Assembly (NCBI GenBank): GCA_947575935.1
Contig: CANPPM010000001.1
Span: 1-40,311, forward strand
Reading direction: 5' to 3'
Source of the DNA: an uncultured Butyricicoccus sp.
Lineage (GTDB): Bacteria; Bacillota; Clostridia; Oscillospirales; Butyricicoccaceae
DNA length: 40,311 nt
Shown here: positions 7,657 through 16,548 of the stretch, piece after piece
Position numbering within the stretch: the stretch's first letter is position 1
Layout: every line of letters starts with the position of its first letter
Program-made: the position numbers and the translations under genes
The notes under the pieces: generated by a model
The model's database searches: none
Told to the model about the DNA's origin: nothing
Seen by the model: the letters and a program-made list of their open reading frames with translations, nothing else

Positions 7657-7689
7657 GATAGTAGAGATCATTTCCACAGGAGGGATTCC

Positions 7690-8589
7690 ATGGAGCGCGT
7701 AAAAACAGCGCTGGCGCCTTATATAGATACGATAGAGCTTTTGGAACATGAGCCGATGAGCCGTCATACCACCTTTCAGATCGGCGGTCCGGCTCGGTAT
7801 TTCATCCGCGTGGGGCCGGATACGCCGGTGGGCGCGGTGCTTGCGGCCCTGCATCGGGCGGAGGCGCCGGTGGCGGTCATCGGCCGCGGCTCGAACCTGC
7901 TGGTACGCGACGAGGGGATTGCAGGGGTGGTCGTGTGCATGCTGGGCGCATGCCGCATTAGCGTGGACGGTGTGCAGATTTGTGCGCAGTCGGGGGCGGC
8001 GCTGTCGCAGATTGCGGCTGCAGCGCTGGCAAATGGACTCACTGGGCTGGAATTTGCGGCGGGCATTCCCGGCAGCCTGGGCGGTGCGGTTTTTATGAAT
8101 GCGGGCGCGTACGACGGCGCAATGGCTGATGTGGTTGCATCCTCGCGCTATGTACTGCCGGACGGGACGGAAGGCAGTTTGTCCGGTGCAGCGCATGGTT
8201 TTGCATATCGGGAAAGCGTGTATCGGATGCATCCGGAGCGGCGCGTTCTTTCTGCATGCCTGACGCTGCGCCGCGGGTCGCCCGAGGAGATACGCGCCCG
8301 GATGGATGAGCTTGCAGCCCGGCGGCGTGAAAAGCAGCCGCTTGAGTATCCTTCGGCAGGTTCTACCTTCCAGCGGCCCGCCGGACATTTTGCCGGACAG
8401 CTGATCGAGGGCTGTGGACTGAAGGGATATGCGGTCGGCGGCGCACAGGTTTCCGAGAAGCATGCAGGGTTTTTGATCAACCGCGGCGGCGCGACCGCAG
8501 ATGATATGCTGCGCCTGATCGAGACGGTTCGGGCACGCGTCCTTTCGGCATATGGGATTGAGCTGCAGTGTGAGGTGCAGATTCTTTAA
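7690..8589 (+). CDS. murB: UDP-N-acetylenolpyruvoylglucosamine reductase
   Basis: MurB is an FAD flavoprotein that uses NADPH to reduce UDP-GlcNAc-enolpyruvate to UDP-MurNAc, an early cytoplasmic step of peptidoglycan synthesis. The 299-residue protein shows the FAD-binding motifs FQIGGPARYF, VIGRGSNLLVRDEGI and GIPGSLGGAVFMNAGAYDG. The proton-donor serine is in YPSAGSTFQRP (S225). The C-terminal motif GAQVSEKHAGFLIN matches the short type II form found in Firmicutes. The ribosome site is AGGAGGG. It heads a plus-strand run leading to rapZ and whiA, an arrangement seen in many clostridia, but it has its own promoter and there are 160 bases before rapZ. Confidence 0.95.
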   Translation: MERVKTALAPYIDTIELLEHEPMSRHTTFQIGGPARYFIRVGPDTPVGAVLAALHRAEAPVAVIGRGSNLLVRDEGIAGVVVCMLGACRISVDGVQICAQSGAALSQIAAAALANGLTGLEFAAGIPGSLGGAVFMNAGAYDGAMADVVASSRYVLPDGTEGSLSGAAHGFAYRESVYRMHPERRVLSACLTLRRGSPEEIRARMDELAARRREKQPLEYPSAGSTFQRPAGHFAGQLIEGCGLKGYAVGGAQVSEKHAGFLINRGGATADDMLRLIETVRARVLSAYGIELQCEVQIL

Positions 8590-8680
8590 GAAACCGCTTT
8601 ATGGCAGAAGAAACGGCGGCGGGGAGGGGTTCCGTGCCGCAGCCCCCCTGGGGTGCGGCGCCGCCAAACAAAGATACCTT

Positions 8681-8708
8681 TTTACAGCGACATTTTGCAT
8701 TTTATAAA
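8681..8708 (+). promoter_or_regulatory. Possible promoter of rapZ-whiA-dnaE
   Basis: TTTACA (8681-8686), 16-bp spacer, TATAAA (8703-8708), about 40 bases upstream of the rapZ start. This is a fair but not perfect sigma-A match. Confidence 0.5.
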
Positions 8709-8749
8709 GATAAGAAGTATGGGGGCAATCACTGGAAAGTGGGGAAAAT

Positions 8750-9607
8750 ATGTATTTTTTAATTATTTCGGGTATGTCCGGCGCGGGGAAGAGCCGCGCC
8801 GTTGCCTCGATGGAGGATCTGGGCTATTACTGCGTGGACAACCTGCCGCTTGCCCTGATCCCAACCTTTGCCGAGGTCTGTCTGAACGCGGCCGAGCGAT
8901 ATGAACGCGTTGCGCTTTGTACCGATGTACGGGCGGGCGGGAACTTTGACCAATTGTTTCTGTCGCTGGATGCGATCCGGGCAATGGGCTGCGAGGTCGA
9001 GATCCTATTTCTGGATACTGACACCGCCACGCTGATCAACCGCTTTAAAGAGACTCGCCGCAAGCATCCGTTGATGGAAAATGGGTTGGGTATGCTGCAG
9101 GCCATAGAGCGTGAGCGGACGCTGTTGGAGGGCATCCGCGGCAAAGCGGATTATGTGATTGATACCACCCGCCTTTCGGCTGCAGGCCTGCGGGAAAGGA
9201 TCATTCATATCTTTTCATCGAATGAGCGGGACGAGCTGTTTGAGGTGACGGTTGAGTCGTTTGGCTTTAAATATGGGATTCCGCCCGAGTCTGACCTGGT
9301 GTTTGACGTCCGTTTCCTGCCCAATCCCTATTATGAGATCAGCCTGAGGGAGCATAACGGCACCGAGCAGGCGGTGCGGGATTATGTTTTTCAAAATGGT
9401 ACGGCCGATGTGCTGATGTCACATTTGGATGCGTTGGTGGATTTTTTGTTGCCGCGGTATGTTTCTGAGGGCAAGACTTCGGTGACGATCTGCGTCGGGT
9501 GTACCGGCGGCAAGCACCGTTCGGTTGCCATCGCAGAGGCGCTGGGGGAGCATATCCGTGCAAACGGCTATAGAACCTCAATGCTGCACCGGGATTACTG
9601 CCGCTGA
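8750..9607 (+). CDS. rapZ: RNase adapter / nucleotide-binding protein RapZ (YvcJ)
   Basis: RapZ-family proteins bind ATP/GTP and UDP-GlcNAc-type ligands. In Gram-negatives they guide RNase E to small RNAs, while the Bacillus member YvcJ affects competence. The 285-residue product has the N-terminal Walker A loop GMSGAGKS (residues 8-15), the family motif SFGFKYGIP, and the C-terminal VGCTGGKHRSVAIAE motif. The start at 8750 has GGGGA upstream. In most Firmicutes the order is rapZ-yvcK-whiA. Here yvcK (gluconeogenesis/morphology factor) is missing between rapZ and whiA. The role in this organism is not known. Confidence 0.93.
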   Translation: MYFLIISGMSGAGKSRAVASMEDLGYYCVDNLPLALIPTFAEVCLNAAERYERVALCTDVRAGGNFDQLFLSLDAIRAMGCEVEILFLDTDTATLINRFKETRRKHPLMENGLGMLQAIERERTLLEGIRGKADYVIDTTRLSAAGLRERIIHIFSSNERDELFEVTVESFGFKYGIPPESDLVFDVRFLPNPYYEISLREHNGTEQAVRDYVFQNGTADVLMSHLDALVDFLLPRYVSEGKTSVTICVGCTGGKHRSVAIAEALGEHIRANGYRTSMLHRDYCR

Positions 9608-9677
9608 CGCCGTATGCGGCGCAGCCAGCCCATGGGGGCTGGCGTGAAGATGAATTAGGAGAAATGAGGTTTTTTCG

Positions 9678-10580
9678 TTGACTTTTTCTGCCGAAACCAA
9701 GGCGGAGCTTTGCCGTGTTCCGATGGAACGAAGGTGCTGCCGGATGGCGGAACTGTACGGGATCCTGCTCTGCGCGCCCGCGTTTGGGGATACCGGGATT
9801 CGGGTTTCCAGCGCCCATGCCGGGCTTGTGCGCCGCGCTGCGCTGCTGTTGTCGCGTGTATTTGGGGTTGAGCCTGTCGTTGCGCGCAGCGGCAGCCGGC
9901 AGACGCTGCGCGTTGAGGACGCGGCTGCGCTGCGAGGAATCTTCAGTGGTTTTGGATACGATTTTAAGCCGAGTATTACCTATCATCTAAACCGCAATGT
10001 TCTGGAAAATGAGTGTTGTGCGGCGGCTTTTCTGCGCGGCGCGTTCTTGATGGCCGGGTCGGTTGCAGGGCCGGAAAAGAAAAGCCACCTGGAGCTGAAG
10101 ATTGGACACAGCGCGCTTTCCCGCGAGATCATGAGCTTGATGCTGGATAGCGGGATTTCACCGCATTGCACCGAGCGCGCTGCCGGGTCGCTGATCTATT
10201 TGAAGGAAACGGCGGGGATTGAAGATTTTCTCACTCTTATTGGCGCGTCCGGCGCGGCAATGGCAATTATGGAAGCGAAGGTTGAAAAAAGCTTACGAAA
10301 CCGCGTTAACCGTCAGGTCAATTGCGAGACTGCAAACCTGATGAAGACCTCTGCAGCCTCGCAGCGGCAGATTGCCGCGATTGAAGCGGCGCTTGCGCGC
10401 GGCGGCATCGGCATCTTTCCGGAGAGCCTGCGGGAGACCGTCGACCTGCGGGTAGCGTACCCGGAGGCCAGTCTGTCTGAGCTGGCGGCCAAGTTTTCAC
10501 CGCCGCTTTCCAAGCCTGGCCTTGACCACCGGCTGAAACGGATCCTCAAAATAGCCGAACAGGAAGGGGGAAGCTTCTAA
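9678..10580 (+). CDS. whiA: DNA-binding protein WhiA
   Basis: WhiA is a conserved Gram-positive DNA-binding protein linked to cell division, chromosome segregation and, in actinomycetes, sporulation. The 300-residue protein has the N-terminal LAGLIDADG-like fold (MTFSAETKAELC start, then CCAAAFLRGAFLMAGSV) and a C-terminal helix-turn-helix region (ETANLMKTSAASQRQIAAI to PGLDHRLKRILKIAE). The best start is TTG at 9678: GAGG lies 8 bases upstream and homologues begin with SFSxxxK-type sequence. No ATG fits. A 7-bp hairpin (GCCAGCC with GGCTGGC) lies in the 70-base gap after rapZ. The stop codon directly abuts the dnaE start, implying translational coupling. Confidence 0.92.
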   Translation: MTFSAETKAELCRVPMERRCCRMAELYGILLCAPAFGDTGIRVSSAHAGLVRRAALLLSRVFGVEPVVARSGSRQTLRVEDAAALRGIFSGFGYDFKPSITYHLNRNVLENECCAAAFLRGAFLMAGSVAGPEKKSHLELKIGHSALSREIMSLMLDSGISPHCTERAAGSLIYLKETAGIEDFLTLIGASGAAMAIMEAKVEKSLRNRVNRQVNCETANLMKTSAASQRQIAAIEAALARGGIGIFPESLRETVDLRVAYPEASLSELAAKFSPPLSKPGLDHRLKRILKIAEQEGGSF

Positions 10581-13500
10581 ATGGGATCGTTTGCGCATCT
10601 CCATGTGCATACAGAATACAGCCTGCTTGACGGGGCCTGCCGGATCGAACAGTTGGTGGACCGCGTTGCGCAGCTTGGGCAGACTGCGGTTGCCATCACC
10701 GACCATGGCGTCATGTACGGCGTCATTGATTTTTACCGCGCCGCCAAAAAGCGTGGGATCCATCCGGTCATTGGCTGTGAAGTTTATGTTGCCCCGCGTT
10801 CGAGGCATGACCGCAGCTATACCGGCGGTGAATGGCACAGCCACCTGATTCTGCTGTGTGAGAATATGACCGGCTACCGCAATCTGATCCATATGGTCAG
10901 CCTCGGTTTTACAGAAGGCTTTTACATGAAACCGCGGATCGACCACGCACTGTTGGAGCAATATCATGAGGGGCTGATCTGCCTGTCGGCCTGCCTGGCG
11001 GGCGAGCTGCCCCGGCTGATCACCAGCGGTCGTTATGAAGAGGCCAAGCGGCTTGCCTTGTGGTATCGAGAGATTTTTGGGGAAGACCATTATTATTTGG
11101 AAATCCAGGATCACGGCATTGCGGAGCAGGCAGAGGTTAACCGGCAGCTGATCCGCCTATCTCACGAGACCGGCATTGCGCTGGTTGCGACCAACGATGC
11201 GCACTACCTGGCCCGCGGCGATGCGGCGCTGCAGGATGTGCTGATGTCGATCCAGATGGGAAAGACGGTGGACGACCCCACCCGGATGAAATTCCAGACT
11301 GAGGAATTTTACATCAAGAGTGAGGAGGAGATGCGCGCGCTGTTTGCGGATACGCCCGAGGCGCTCGCCAACACCGCGGAGATTGCCGAGCGCTGTCAAG
11401 TCGAATTTGAGTTCGGCAAATACCATTTGCCGCGGTTTGACGTGCCGGCAGGCTATACCGCGGAGGACTACCTCCGCATGTGCTGCGAGGAAGGGTTTGC
11501 CAGACGCTATCCCGAGGATGACGGGGAGGTGCGCAAACGGCTGCTGTATGAACTGGATATGATCGTACAAATGGGTTTTGTCGACTATTTCTTGATCGTA
11601 TCTGATTTCATCGGATACGCCAAGCGAAACGGCATTCCGGTCGGCCCGGGGCGCGGCTCGGCGGCCGGCTCGATTGTTTCCTACTGCCTGGATATTACAG
11701 ACCTGGATCCGATCCGGTATTCTCTGTATTTCGAGCGTTTTCTAAATCCGGAGCGCGTCTCTATGCCCGATATTGATATTGATTTCTGTTATGTGCGCCG
11801 CCCTGAGGTGATCCAGTATGTGACGGATAAGTATGGGGCCGACCATGTTGCGCAAATTGTGACGTTTGGTACGATGGCGGCGCGCGGCGCCATTCGGGAT
11901 GTGGGCCGTGCGCTGAATGTCCCCTATAATGAGGTGGACGCGATCGCCAAACAGGTGCCGATGGAGCTGCATATTACCATTGAAAAGGCGATGAAGTCCA
12001 ATCCGGAGCTGCGCAAAATGTATGACGGCGATCCCAAGGTCAAGAACCTGATTGATACCGCGCGCGCGCTTGAGGGCATGCCGCGGCATGCGTCGACCCA
12101 TGCGGCCGGGGTTGTGATTACCAAAGAGCCGGTCGATACCTATGTGCCGCTGTCGGTGAATGACGGCCAGCCGGTCACACAGTTCACAATGATCACGCTG
12201 GAGGAGCTTGGCCTGCTGAAAATGGATTTTCTCGGGCTGCGCAACCTGACGGTGATTGCGGATGCGGAACGGATGATTTGCCGCCGTGCGCCGGATTTTC
12301 GGATGGACAGCGTTTCGCTGGAGGACGAAGCGACCTATCAGATGCTGTGGCAGGGCAAGACCATAGGGGTATTTCAGTTGGAATCAGGCGGCATGACCAA
12401 TGTGGTGGTCAATCTGCGGCCGCAGTCGATAGAGGACATCACGGCGGTAATTGCGCTTTACCGCCCGGGACCGATGCAGTATATTCCGCGGTATACCGAG
12501 TGCCGCCACAATCCGGGAAAGGTGACGTACAAGCATCCCCTTTTGGAGCCCATCCTGTCGGTTACCTACGGCTGCATGGTCTATCAGGAGCAGGTCATGC
12601 AGGTCTTTCAGGCGCTGGCCGGATTTTCGCTGGGGAAAGCCGACATGGTGCGCCGCGCGATGAGCAAAAAGAAGTTTAAGGAGCTGGAAAAGGAGCGCAT
12701 TAATTTTATCCACGGCAATGAGGCGCTTGGCATTGACGGCGCGGTCAAACGGGGCGTCCCTGAGCAGACGGCGGCGGAGATTTTTGACGAGATCCTTGAC
12801 TTTGCCAATTATGGTTTTAATAAGTCACATGCGGTGTGTTACGCGCTGGTTGCTTACCGCACCGCCTATCTGAAGTGCCACTACCCGCGCGAGTATATGG
12901 CGGCGCTGCTGACCTCGGTGCTCGACTGGGCCGGCAAGATCTCCGAATATATCGCGGCTGCGCGGGAAATGGGCATCCGCGTGCTGCCGCCTGATGTGAA
13001 TGAATCTGATGATACGTTTTCGGTCTCGGGTGACGCCATCCGGTTTGGATTGTCGGCGATCAAAAATGTAGGGCGCGGTTTTATGAAGCAGGTCGTGCAG
13101 GAGCGCGGGCGTGGCGGCAGGTACCGTTCGTTCCAGGATTTCTGTGACCGGCTGAGCAGCTATGATCTCAACCGGCGCGCGCTGGAAAGCCTGATCAAGG
13201 CAGGCGCGTTTGATTCCATGGGGGCGAATCGCCGTCAGCTGCTGATGGTATATACGCGGGTGCTCGATGCGGCAAGCGCCAGCCGCCGGCGTAATGTCGA
13301 GGGCCAGCTTGATCTGTTCGGGATGGGAAACGAAGAGATCCGGGATGCGCGCGTCGAGCTGCCGCCGGTGGAGGAGTTCCCGCGGCGTGAGCGGCTCGCA
13401 ATGGAAAAAGAGACGACAGGGCTCTACCTTTCCGGCCATCCGATGGATGAGTATCGTGCGCTTGCAGTGCAGTCGCAGGCGGCGAAAATCCGTGCGGTGA

Positions 13501-14090
13501 TTGAGGATTTGACCGGCGAAAATGTGGAAAACCCGGTTTATAGGGACGGGATGAAGGTGCGGCTTGCGGCGGTTGTAACGTCGGTACGGCTTAAGACCAC
13601 CCGAAACGGCGGGATGATGGCCTACGTCCAGGTGGAGGATGAGTCGGGCGGCCTAGAGCTGGTTGTCTTTCCGCGTACGCTGCAGGAATTCAGCAGCCTG
13701 CTGCGGGAGGATTCGGCGGTTTTGCTTGACGGGCGGATTGACGCGCGCGAGGAGGAGGCCCCCAAGGTCATCACCGATATGGTGCGCGCGCTGGATGCCG
13801 AGACGGTCGCAGCGCTGCACCGCCAGCGGGGCGGCCCGGAAAAGGCCCGCCAGGAGGCGCGCGCGGCAGGTGGGCGGCTGCACCTGAAGTTGGATTCTAT
13901 GGAAGGCAGCGCTTTTGAACAGGTCAAGGCGGTTTTGCTCCGGCATCACGGGGAAATTCCAGTCCAGTTTTACCCGCAGGACAGCAAAAAGAAGCTGCTT
14001 GCACCGCGCGGCCTGTGGATCGCACGAAATATGGAGGCGGTTGAAAAAATAAGGTGTATTTTGGGCGCGGATAATGTTATAATGAAGTGA
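10581..14090 (+). CDS. dnaE: DNA polymerase III subunit alpha (DnaE)
   Basis: DnaE is a replicative C-family DNA polymerase. In Clostridia it works beside PolC, usually extending primers on the lagging strand. The 1169-residue protein begins with a PHP domain (FAHLHVHTEYSLLDG). The palm has the catalytic aspartates in PDIDIDF (396-402), preceded by GPGRGSAAGSIVSYCL. The thumb and fingers include the ALYRPGPM and NFxKSHAVCYALVAYRTAYL-type motifs. A helix-hairpin-helix region follows (LIKAGAFDSMG). The protein ends with an OB-fold (AAVVTSVRLKTTRNGGMMAY) and a C-terminal domain. The ATG follows the whiA stop with no gap, and the AAGGGGGAAG ribosome site lies inside whiA. Length and domain order are normal for DnaE1. 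Confidence 0.96.
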   Translation: MGSFAHLHVHTEYSLLDGACRIEQLVDRVAQLGQTAVAITDHGVMYGVIDFYRAAKKRGIHPVIGCEVYVAPRSRHDRSYTGGEWHSHLILLCENMTGYRNLIHMVSLGFTEGFYMKPRIDHALLEQYHEGLICLSACLAGELPRLITSGRYEEAKRLALWYREIFGEDHYYLEIQDHGIAEQAEVNRQLIRLSHETGIALVATNDAHYLARGDAALQDVLMSIQMGKTVDDPTRMKFQTEEFYIKSEEEMRALFADTPEALANTAEIAERCQVEFEFGKYHLPRFDVPAGYTAEDYLRMCCEEGFARRYPEDDGEVRKRLLYELDMIVQMGFVDYFLIVSDFIGYAKRNGIPVGPGRGSAAGSIVSYCLDITDLDPIRYSLYFERFLNPERVSMPDIDIDFCYVRRPEVIQYVTDKYGADHVAQIVTFGTMAARGAIRDVGRALNVPYNEVDAIAKQVPMELHITIEKAMKSNPELRKMYDGDPKVKNLIDTARALEGMPRHASTHAAGVVITKEPVDTYVPLSVNDGQPVTQFTMITLEELGLLKMDFLGLRNLTVIADAERMICRRAPDFRMDSVSLEDEATYQMLWQGKTIGVFQLESGGMTNVVVNLRPQSIEDITAVIALYRPGPMQYIPRYTECRHNPGKVTYKHPLLEPILSVTYGCMVYQEQVMQVFQALAGFSLGKADMVRRAMSKKKFKELEKERINFIHGNEALGIDGAVKRGVPEQTAAEIFDEILDFANYGFNKSHAVCYALVAYRTAYLKCHYPREYMAALLTSVLDWAGKISEYIAAAREMGIRVLPPDVNESDDTFSVSGDAIRFGLSAIKNVGRGFMKQVVQERGRGGRYRSFQDFCDRLSSYDLNRRALESLIKAGAFDSMGANRRQLLMVYTRVLDAASASRRRNVEGQLDLFGMGNEEIRDARVELPPVEEFPRRERLAMEKETTGLYLSGHPMDEYRALAVQSQAAKIRAVIEDLTGENVENPVYRDGMKVRLAAVVTSVRLKTTRNGGMMAYVQVEDESGGLELVVFPRTLQEFSSLLREDSAVLLDGRIDAREEEAPKVITDMVRALDAETVAALHRQRGGPEKARQEARAAGGRLHLKLDSMEGSAFEQVKAVLLRHHGEIPVQFYPQDSKKKLLAPRGLWIARNMEAVEKIRCILGADNVIMK

Positions 14091-14221
14091 AGGGCCGGGG
14101 CGGGACAGGCCGCGGCAGAGAACCTGTGTCTGCCAGCCGGAGACAGCGTTTGTGCTTGGCATTTCCGCCGGCTTGGCATGGAAATAGGTTTTGACAACAT
14201 GCAAGTGGAGGGATTTTAATA

Positions 14222-15199
14222 ATGGAGAAGAAACCCATTCGCAGGATTGGCATCCTCACCAGCGGCGGCGATGCGCCGGGCATGAATGCGGTCATCCGCG
14301 CCGTGGTACGTACGGCGACGGCGCATGGCATTTCGGTATTGGGTATTCGCCGCGGCTACAGCGGCCTGATCAACGGGGATATCATGGAGCTTTCTGCGCG
14401 CAGCGTGGATGGCATCATTCGCAAAGGCGGGACGATGCTCTATACCGCTCGCTGTAAGGAAATGATGACCGAGGAGGGGCTGCAAAAGGCGGTAGATACT
14501 TGCAAATACCTTGGGATTGACGGGCTGATCTGCTGCGGCGGCGACGGCACTTTCCGAGGCGCGCAGGCGCTTTCCCGGCTGGGCGTACCTTGCATCGGCG
14601 TGCCGGGTACAATTGATAATGATATCGTGTGCACTGACTATACCATCGGCTTTGACAGCGCGTGCAACACGGCGGTGGAGTGTATCGATAAGCTGCGCGA
14701 CACCATGCAGTCGCATGAGCGCTGCTCCGTGGTCGAGGTGATGGGCCGCCGTGCAGGCCACCTGGCGCTTAATGTCGGCTGTGCGGTGGGCGCGACGGCG
14801 ACTTTGCTGCCAGAACAGGAGGTCGATTTTGACGTTGACGTGATCGATAAGATGCGCACTGGCCGTATCAAGGGCCGCAACCATCATATTATCATCGTGG
14901 CGGAGGGGTATGGCAGCGCGCAGTCGGTTGCGGACCGCATCCATGAAAATACCGGTATTGATACCCGCGTCACCATTTTGGGACATATCCAGCGCGGCGG
15001 CACCCCGACTGCACAGGATCGCATTATGGCAACCCGCATGGGGTATTGGGCGGTCAAATGCATTGAGGAGGGCAAGTCCAAGCGTATCGTGGTGTTTGAT
15101 AAGAATGCAATCAGCGATATTGATATTGAAGAGGGGCTGGCCAAAACCAAGACTTTGAATGGAAATCTGCTGGAGGCGCAGCTGACAGTCGCCATTTGA
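14222..15199 (+). CDS. pfkA: ATP-dependent 6-phosphofructokinase
   Basis: This is the glycolytic enzyme that makes fructose 1,6-bisphosphate from fructose 6-phosphate and ATP. The 325-residue protein has the bacterial PfkA length. It shows ILTSGGDAPGMNA at the ATP site, CGGDGT (residues 105-110) and the catalytic PGTIDND (D132). GGDG, rather than GGDD, in the second motif indicates ATP and not pyrophosphate as phosphoryl donor. The substrate-binding motif MGRRAGHLAL and the effector-side HIQRGGTPTAQDR are present. GTGGAGGG precedes the ATG. It follows dnaE at 131 bases, a common order in Clostridia (dnaE-pfkA), and a terminator at 15340-15371 closes it. Confidence 0.95.
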   Translation: MEKKPIRRIGILTSGGDAPGMNAVIRAVVRTATAHGISVLGIRRGYSGLINGDIMELSARSVDGIIRKGGTMLYTARCKEMMTEEGLQKAVDTCKYLGIDGLICCGGDGTFRGAQALSRLGVPCIGVPGTIDNDIVCTDYTIGFDSACNTAVECIDKLRDTMQSHERCSVVEVMGRRAGHLALNVGCAVGATATLLPEQEVDFDVDVIDKMRTGRIKGRNHHIIIVAEGYGSAQSVADRIHENTGIDTRVTILGHIQRGGTPTAQDRIMATRMGYWAVKCIEEGKSKRIVVFDKNAISDIDIEEGLAKTKTLNGNLLEAQLTVAI

Positions 15200-15339
15200 G
15201 CCGTGCTGTCTGACGGGCGCTTTGGCACGCTGTACTGCCGGAGGGGTTCCCGGCCGGTGTTTTTGGGGGCCGGCTGCTTTGCTCGCTGCAGGCTTTTCAC
15301 GCGGCCGGGTATTTCTTCCGGTATTGAGACAGGCCCTAG

Positions 15340-15376
15340 GAGCGGGAGCGGTTGCCGAAACCGCCCCGCTCTGTTT
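15340..15376 (+). terminator. Terminator after pfkA
   Basis: GAGCGGG-(A bulge)-GCGGTT at 15340-15353 pairs with AACCGC-CCCGCTC at 15359-15371, around a 5-nt loop, followed by TGTTTTC. It lies 140 bases after the pfkA stop. Confidence 0.65.
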
Positions 15377-15451
15377 TCGTGTTTCGACGGCGGAAAGGCG
15401 GCGGTTTCAAAGCGCAGGGAATTTATGGACTTCTTTGAAGAGGTGTTTGGT

Positions 15452-16183
15452 GTGAAAACCGTTTGGATTACCGGTGGTTCGCGCGGCATTGGCGCGGCAG
15501 CGGTGCAGAGCTTTGCCCGTATGGGCTGGCGTACCGCGTTCAGCTGGCTGCACTGTGGGGATGCGGCGCGGTCGCTTGTGCAGTCGCTCACGGCAGAGGG
15601 CTGTACGGTGCTGTCGGTGCGCGGCGATATGCGGAAACGGGCCGATGTAGAAGCGTGCGCCGCTGCGGTTCGGTCTGCGTTTGGCCGGATTGATGCGTTG
15701 GTATATAATGCGGGCGTCGCACAGCAAAAGCTGGTGCAGGAGATTACGGATGCGGATTGGGAGATGCTGCTGCAGACCAACCTGCGGGGCGCCCTTTATG
15801 CGGTGCAGGCCGTGCTGCCCGATTTTTTTGCCGTGCAGGGCGGCGCTATCGTCACGGTTTCCTCTGTTTGGGGGATGACCGGCGCAAGCTGTGAAAGCCA
15901 CTATGCGGCCTCCAAAGCCGGGCTGATCGGCCTGACCAAGTCGCTGGCGCTGGAGCTGGGGCCGTCGGGCATCCGGGCCAACTGTGTTGCGCCGGGGGTC
16001 ATTGACACCGATATGAATCGTATGCACAGCAAGGAAACGCTGCGTGCGCTTGCAGAGGATACGCCGCTTGGCCGCCTTGGGACACCGGAGGAGGCGGCGG
16101 AGGCGATCCGCTTCCTGGCTTCGCCGGAAAGCGCCTTTATTACCGGCCAGGTATTGGGCGTAACCGGCGGATTTGGCATGTAA
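15452..16183 (+). CDS. SDR-family oxidoreductase (FabG/YmfI type)
   Basis: This classical short-chain dehydrogenase/reductase has 243 residues. It has the NAD(P) motif TGGSRGIG (7-14), the NAG motif (86-88), and the catalytic serine, tyrosine and lysine at S138, Y151 and K155. The active-site block VSSVWGMTGASCESHYAASK resembles the Bacillus YmfI group (EF-P 5-aminopentanone reductase) more than housekeeping FabG, by its SS-x-WG-x-x-GASCE pattern. This is from memory, not a search. I chose GTG at 15452 because AAGAGGTG sits right upstream. An ATG at 15425 is the alternative and would add nine residues. The gene does not sit in a fatty-acid operon, which also argues against the fab role. Either activity would be a ketone reduction with NADPH in the cytoplasm. 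Confidence 0.85.
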   Translation: MKTVWITGGSRGIGAAAVQSFARMGWRTAFSWLHCGDAARSLVQSLTAEGCTVLSVRGDMRKRADVEACAAAVRSAFGRIDALVYNAGVAQQKLVQEITDADWEMLLQTNLRGALYAVQAVLPDFFAVQGGAIVTVSSVWGMTGASCESHYAASKAGLIGLTKSLALELGPSGIRANCVAPGVIDTDMNRMHSKETLRALAEDTPLGRLGTPEEAAEAIRFLASPESAFITGQVLGVTGGFGM

Positions 16184-16245
16184 GTCATCCGGCGCAGGGG
16201 CGCGGGGCGTCCCTGGCGCATATGCTGATGCAGGGAGGGATGGCT

Positions 16246-16530
16246 TTGGAATTCGTGATTTATTCGTTGGCAGCAGTCGGGTTGATTTGCATTTTGCGGT
16301 CGGTCTGTGATATACTGTTGTTAGGCTTTCTGCATGCGGAGGAATGTGCGGAGCTTTATCTGTTTCTGGATGGCCGGGCGCCCGGTGCGGAGCATCTTCT
16401 GCGCGCCGCCCATCGCGCCCGCCGTGCGTTTTTGCCGGGGCTGCCGGTGGTGTTTATTGATACCGGCGAGGGCTGCGCGTCCCTGCGGCGGCTTGCGGGG
16501 GAGCTGGATATGGAGTATTTCGGAATGTAA
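16246..16530 (+). CDS. Small membrane protein of unknown function
   Basis: I do not recognise this protein. From the TTG at 16246 it would have 94 residues. An N-terminal membrane helix (VIYSLAAVGLICILRSVCDI) is followed by a soluble, arginine-rich stretch (AEHLLRAAHRARRAF) and a short alpha/beta-like end (LPVVFIDTGEGC). The ribosome site AGGGAGG at 16232-16238 fits TTG at 16246 by spacing. In-frame ATG codons at 16222, 16228 and 16240 are alternatives. It lies between the SDR gene and recD2, 18 bases before recD2, and is probably co-transcribed with it. Coding usage (G/C-rich third positions, no stops) supports a real gene. Confidence 0.55.
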   Translation: MEFVIYSLAAVGLICILRSVCDILLLGFLHAEECAELYLFLDGRAPGAEHLLRAAHRARRAFLPGLPVVFIDTGEGCASLRRLAGELDMEYFGM

Positions 16531-16548
16531 AAGCGGGATGGACAATAT

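Noticed and set aside
7567..8463. Minus-strand open frame opposite murB
   Set aside because: No ribosome site or known motif, and it overlaps a certain gene in antisense.
14191..14218. TTGACA just before pfkA as a promoter
   Set aside because: A -10 box at the right distance would overlap the pfkA ribosome site and start codon, leaving no room for a leader, and the sequence there is only TTTTAA.
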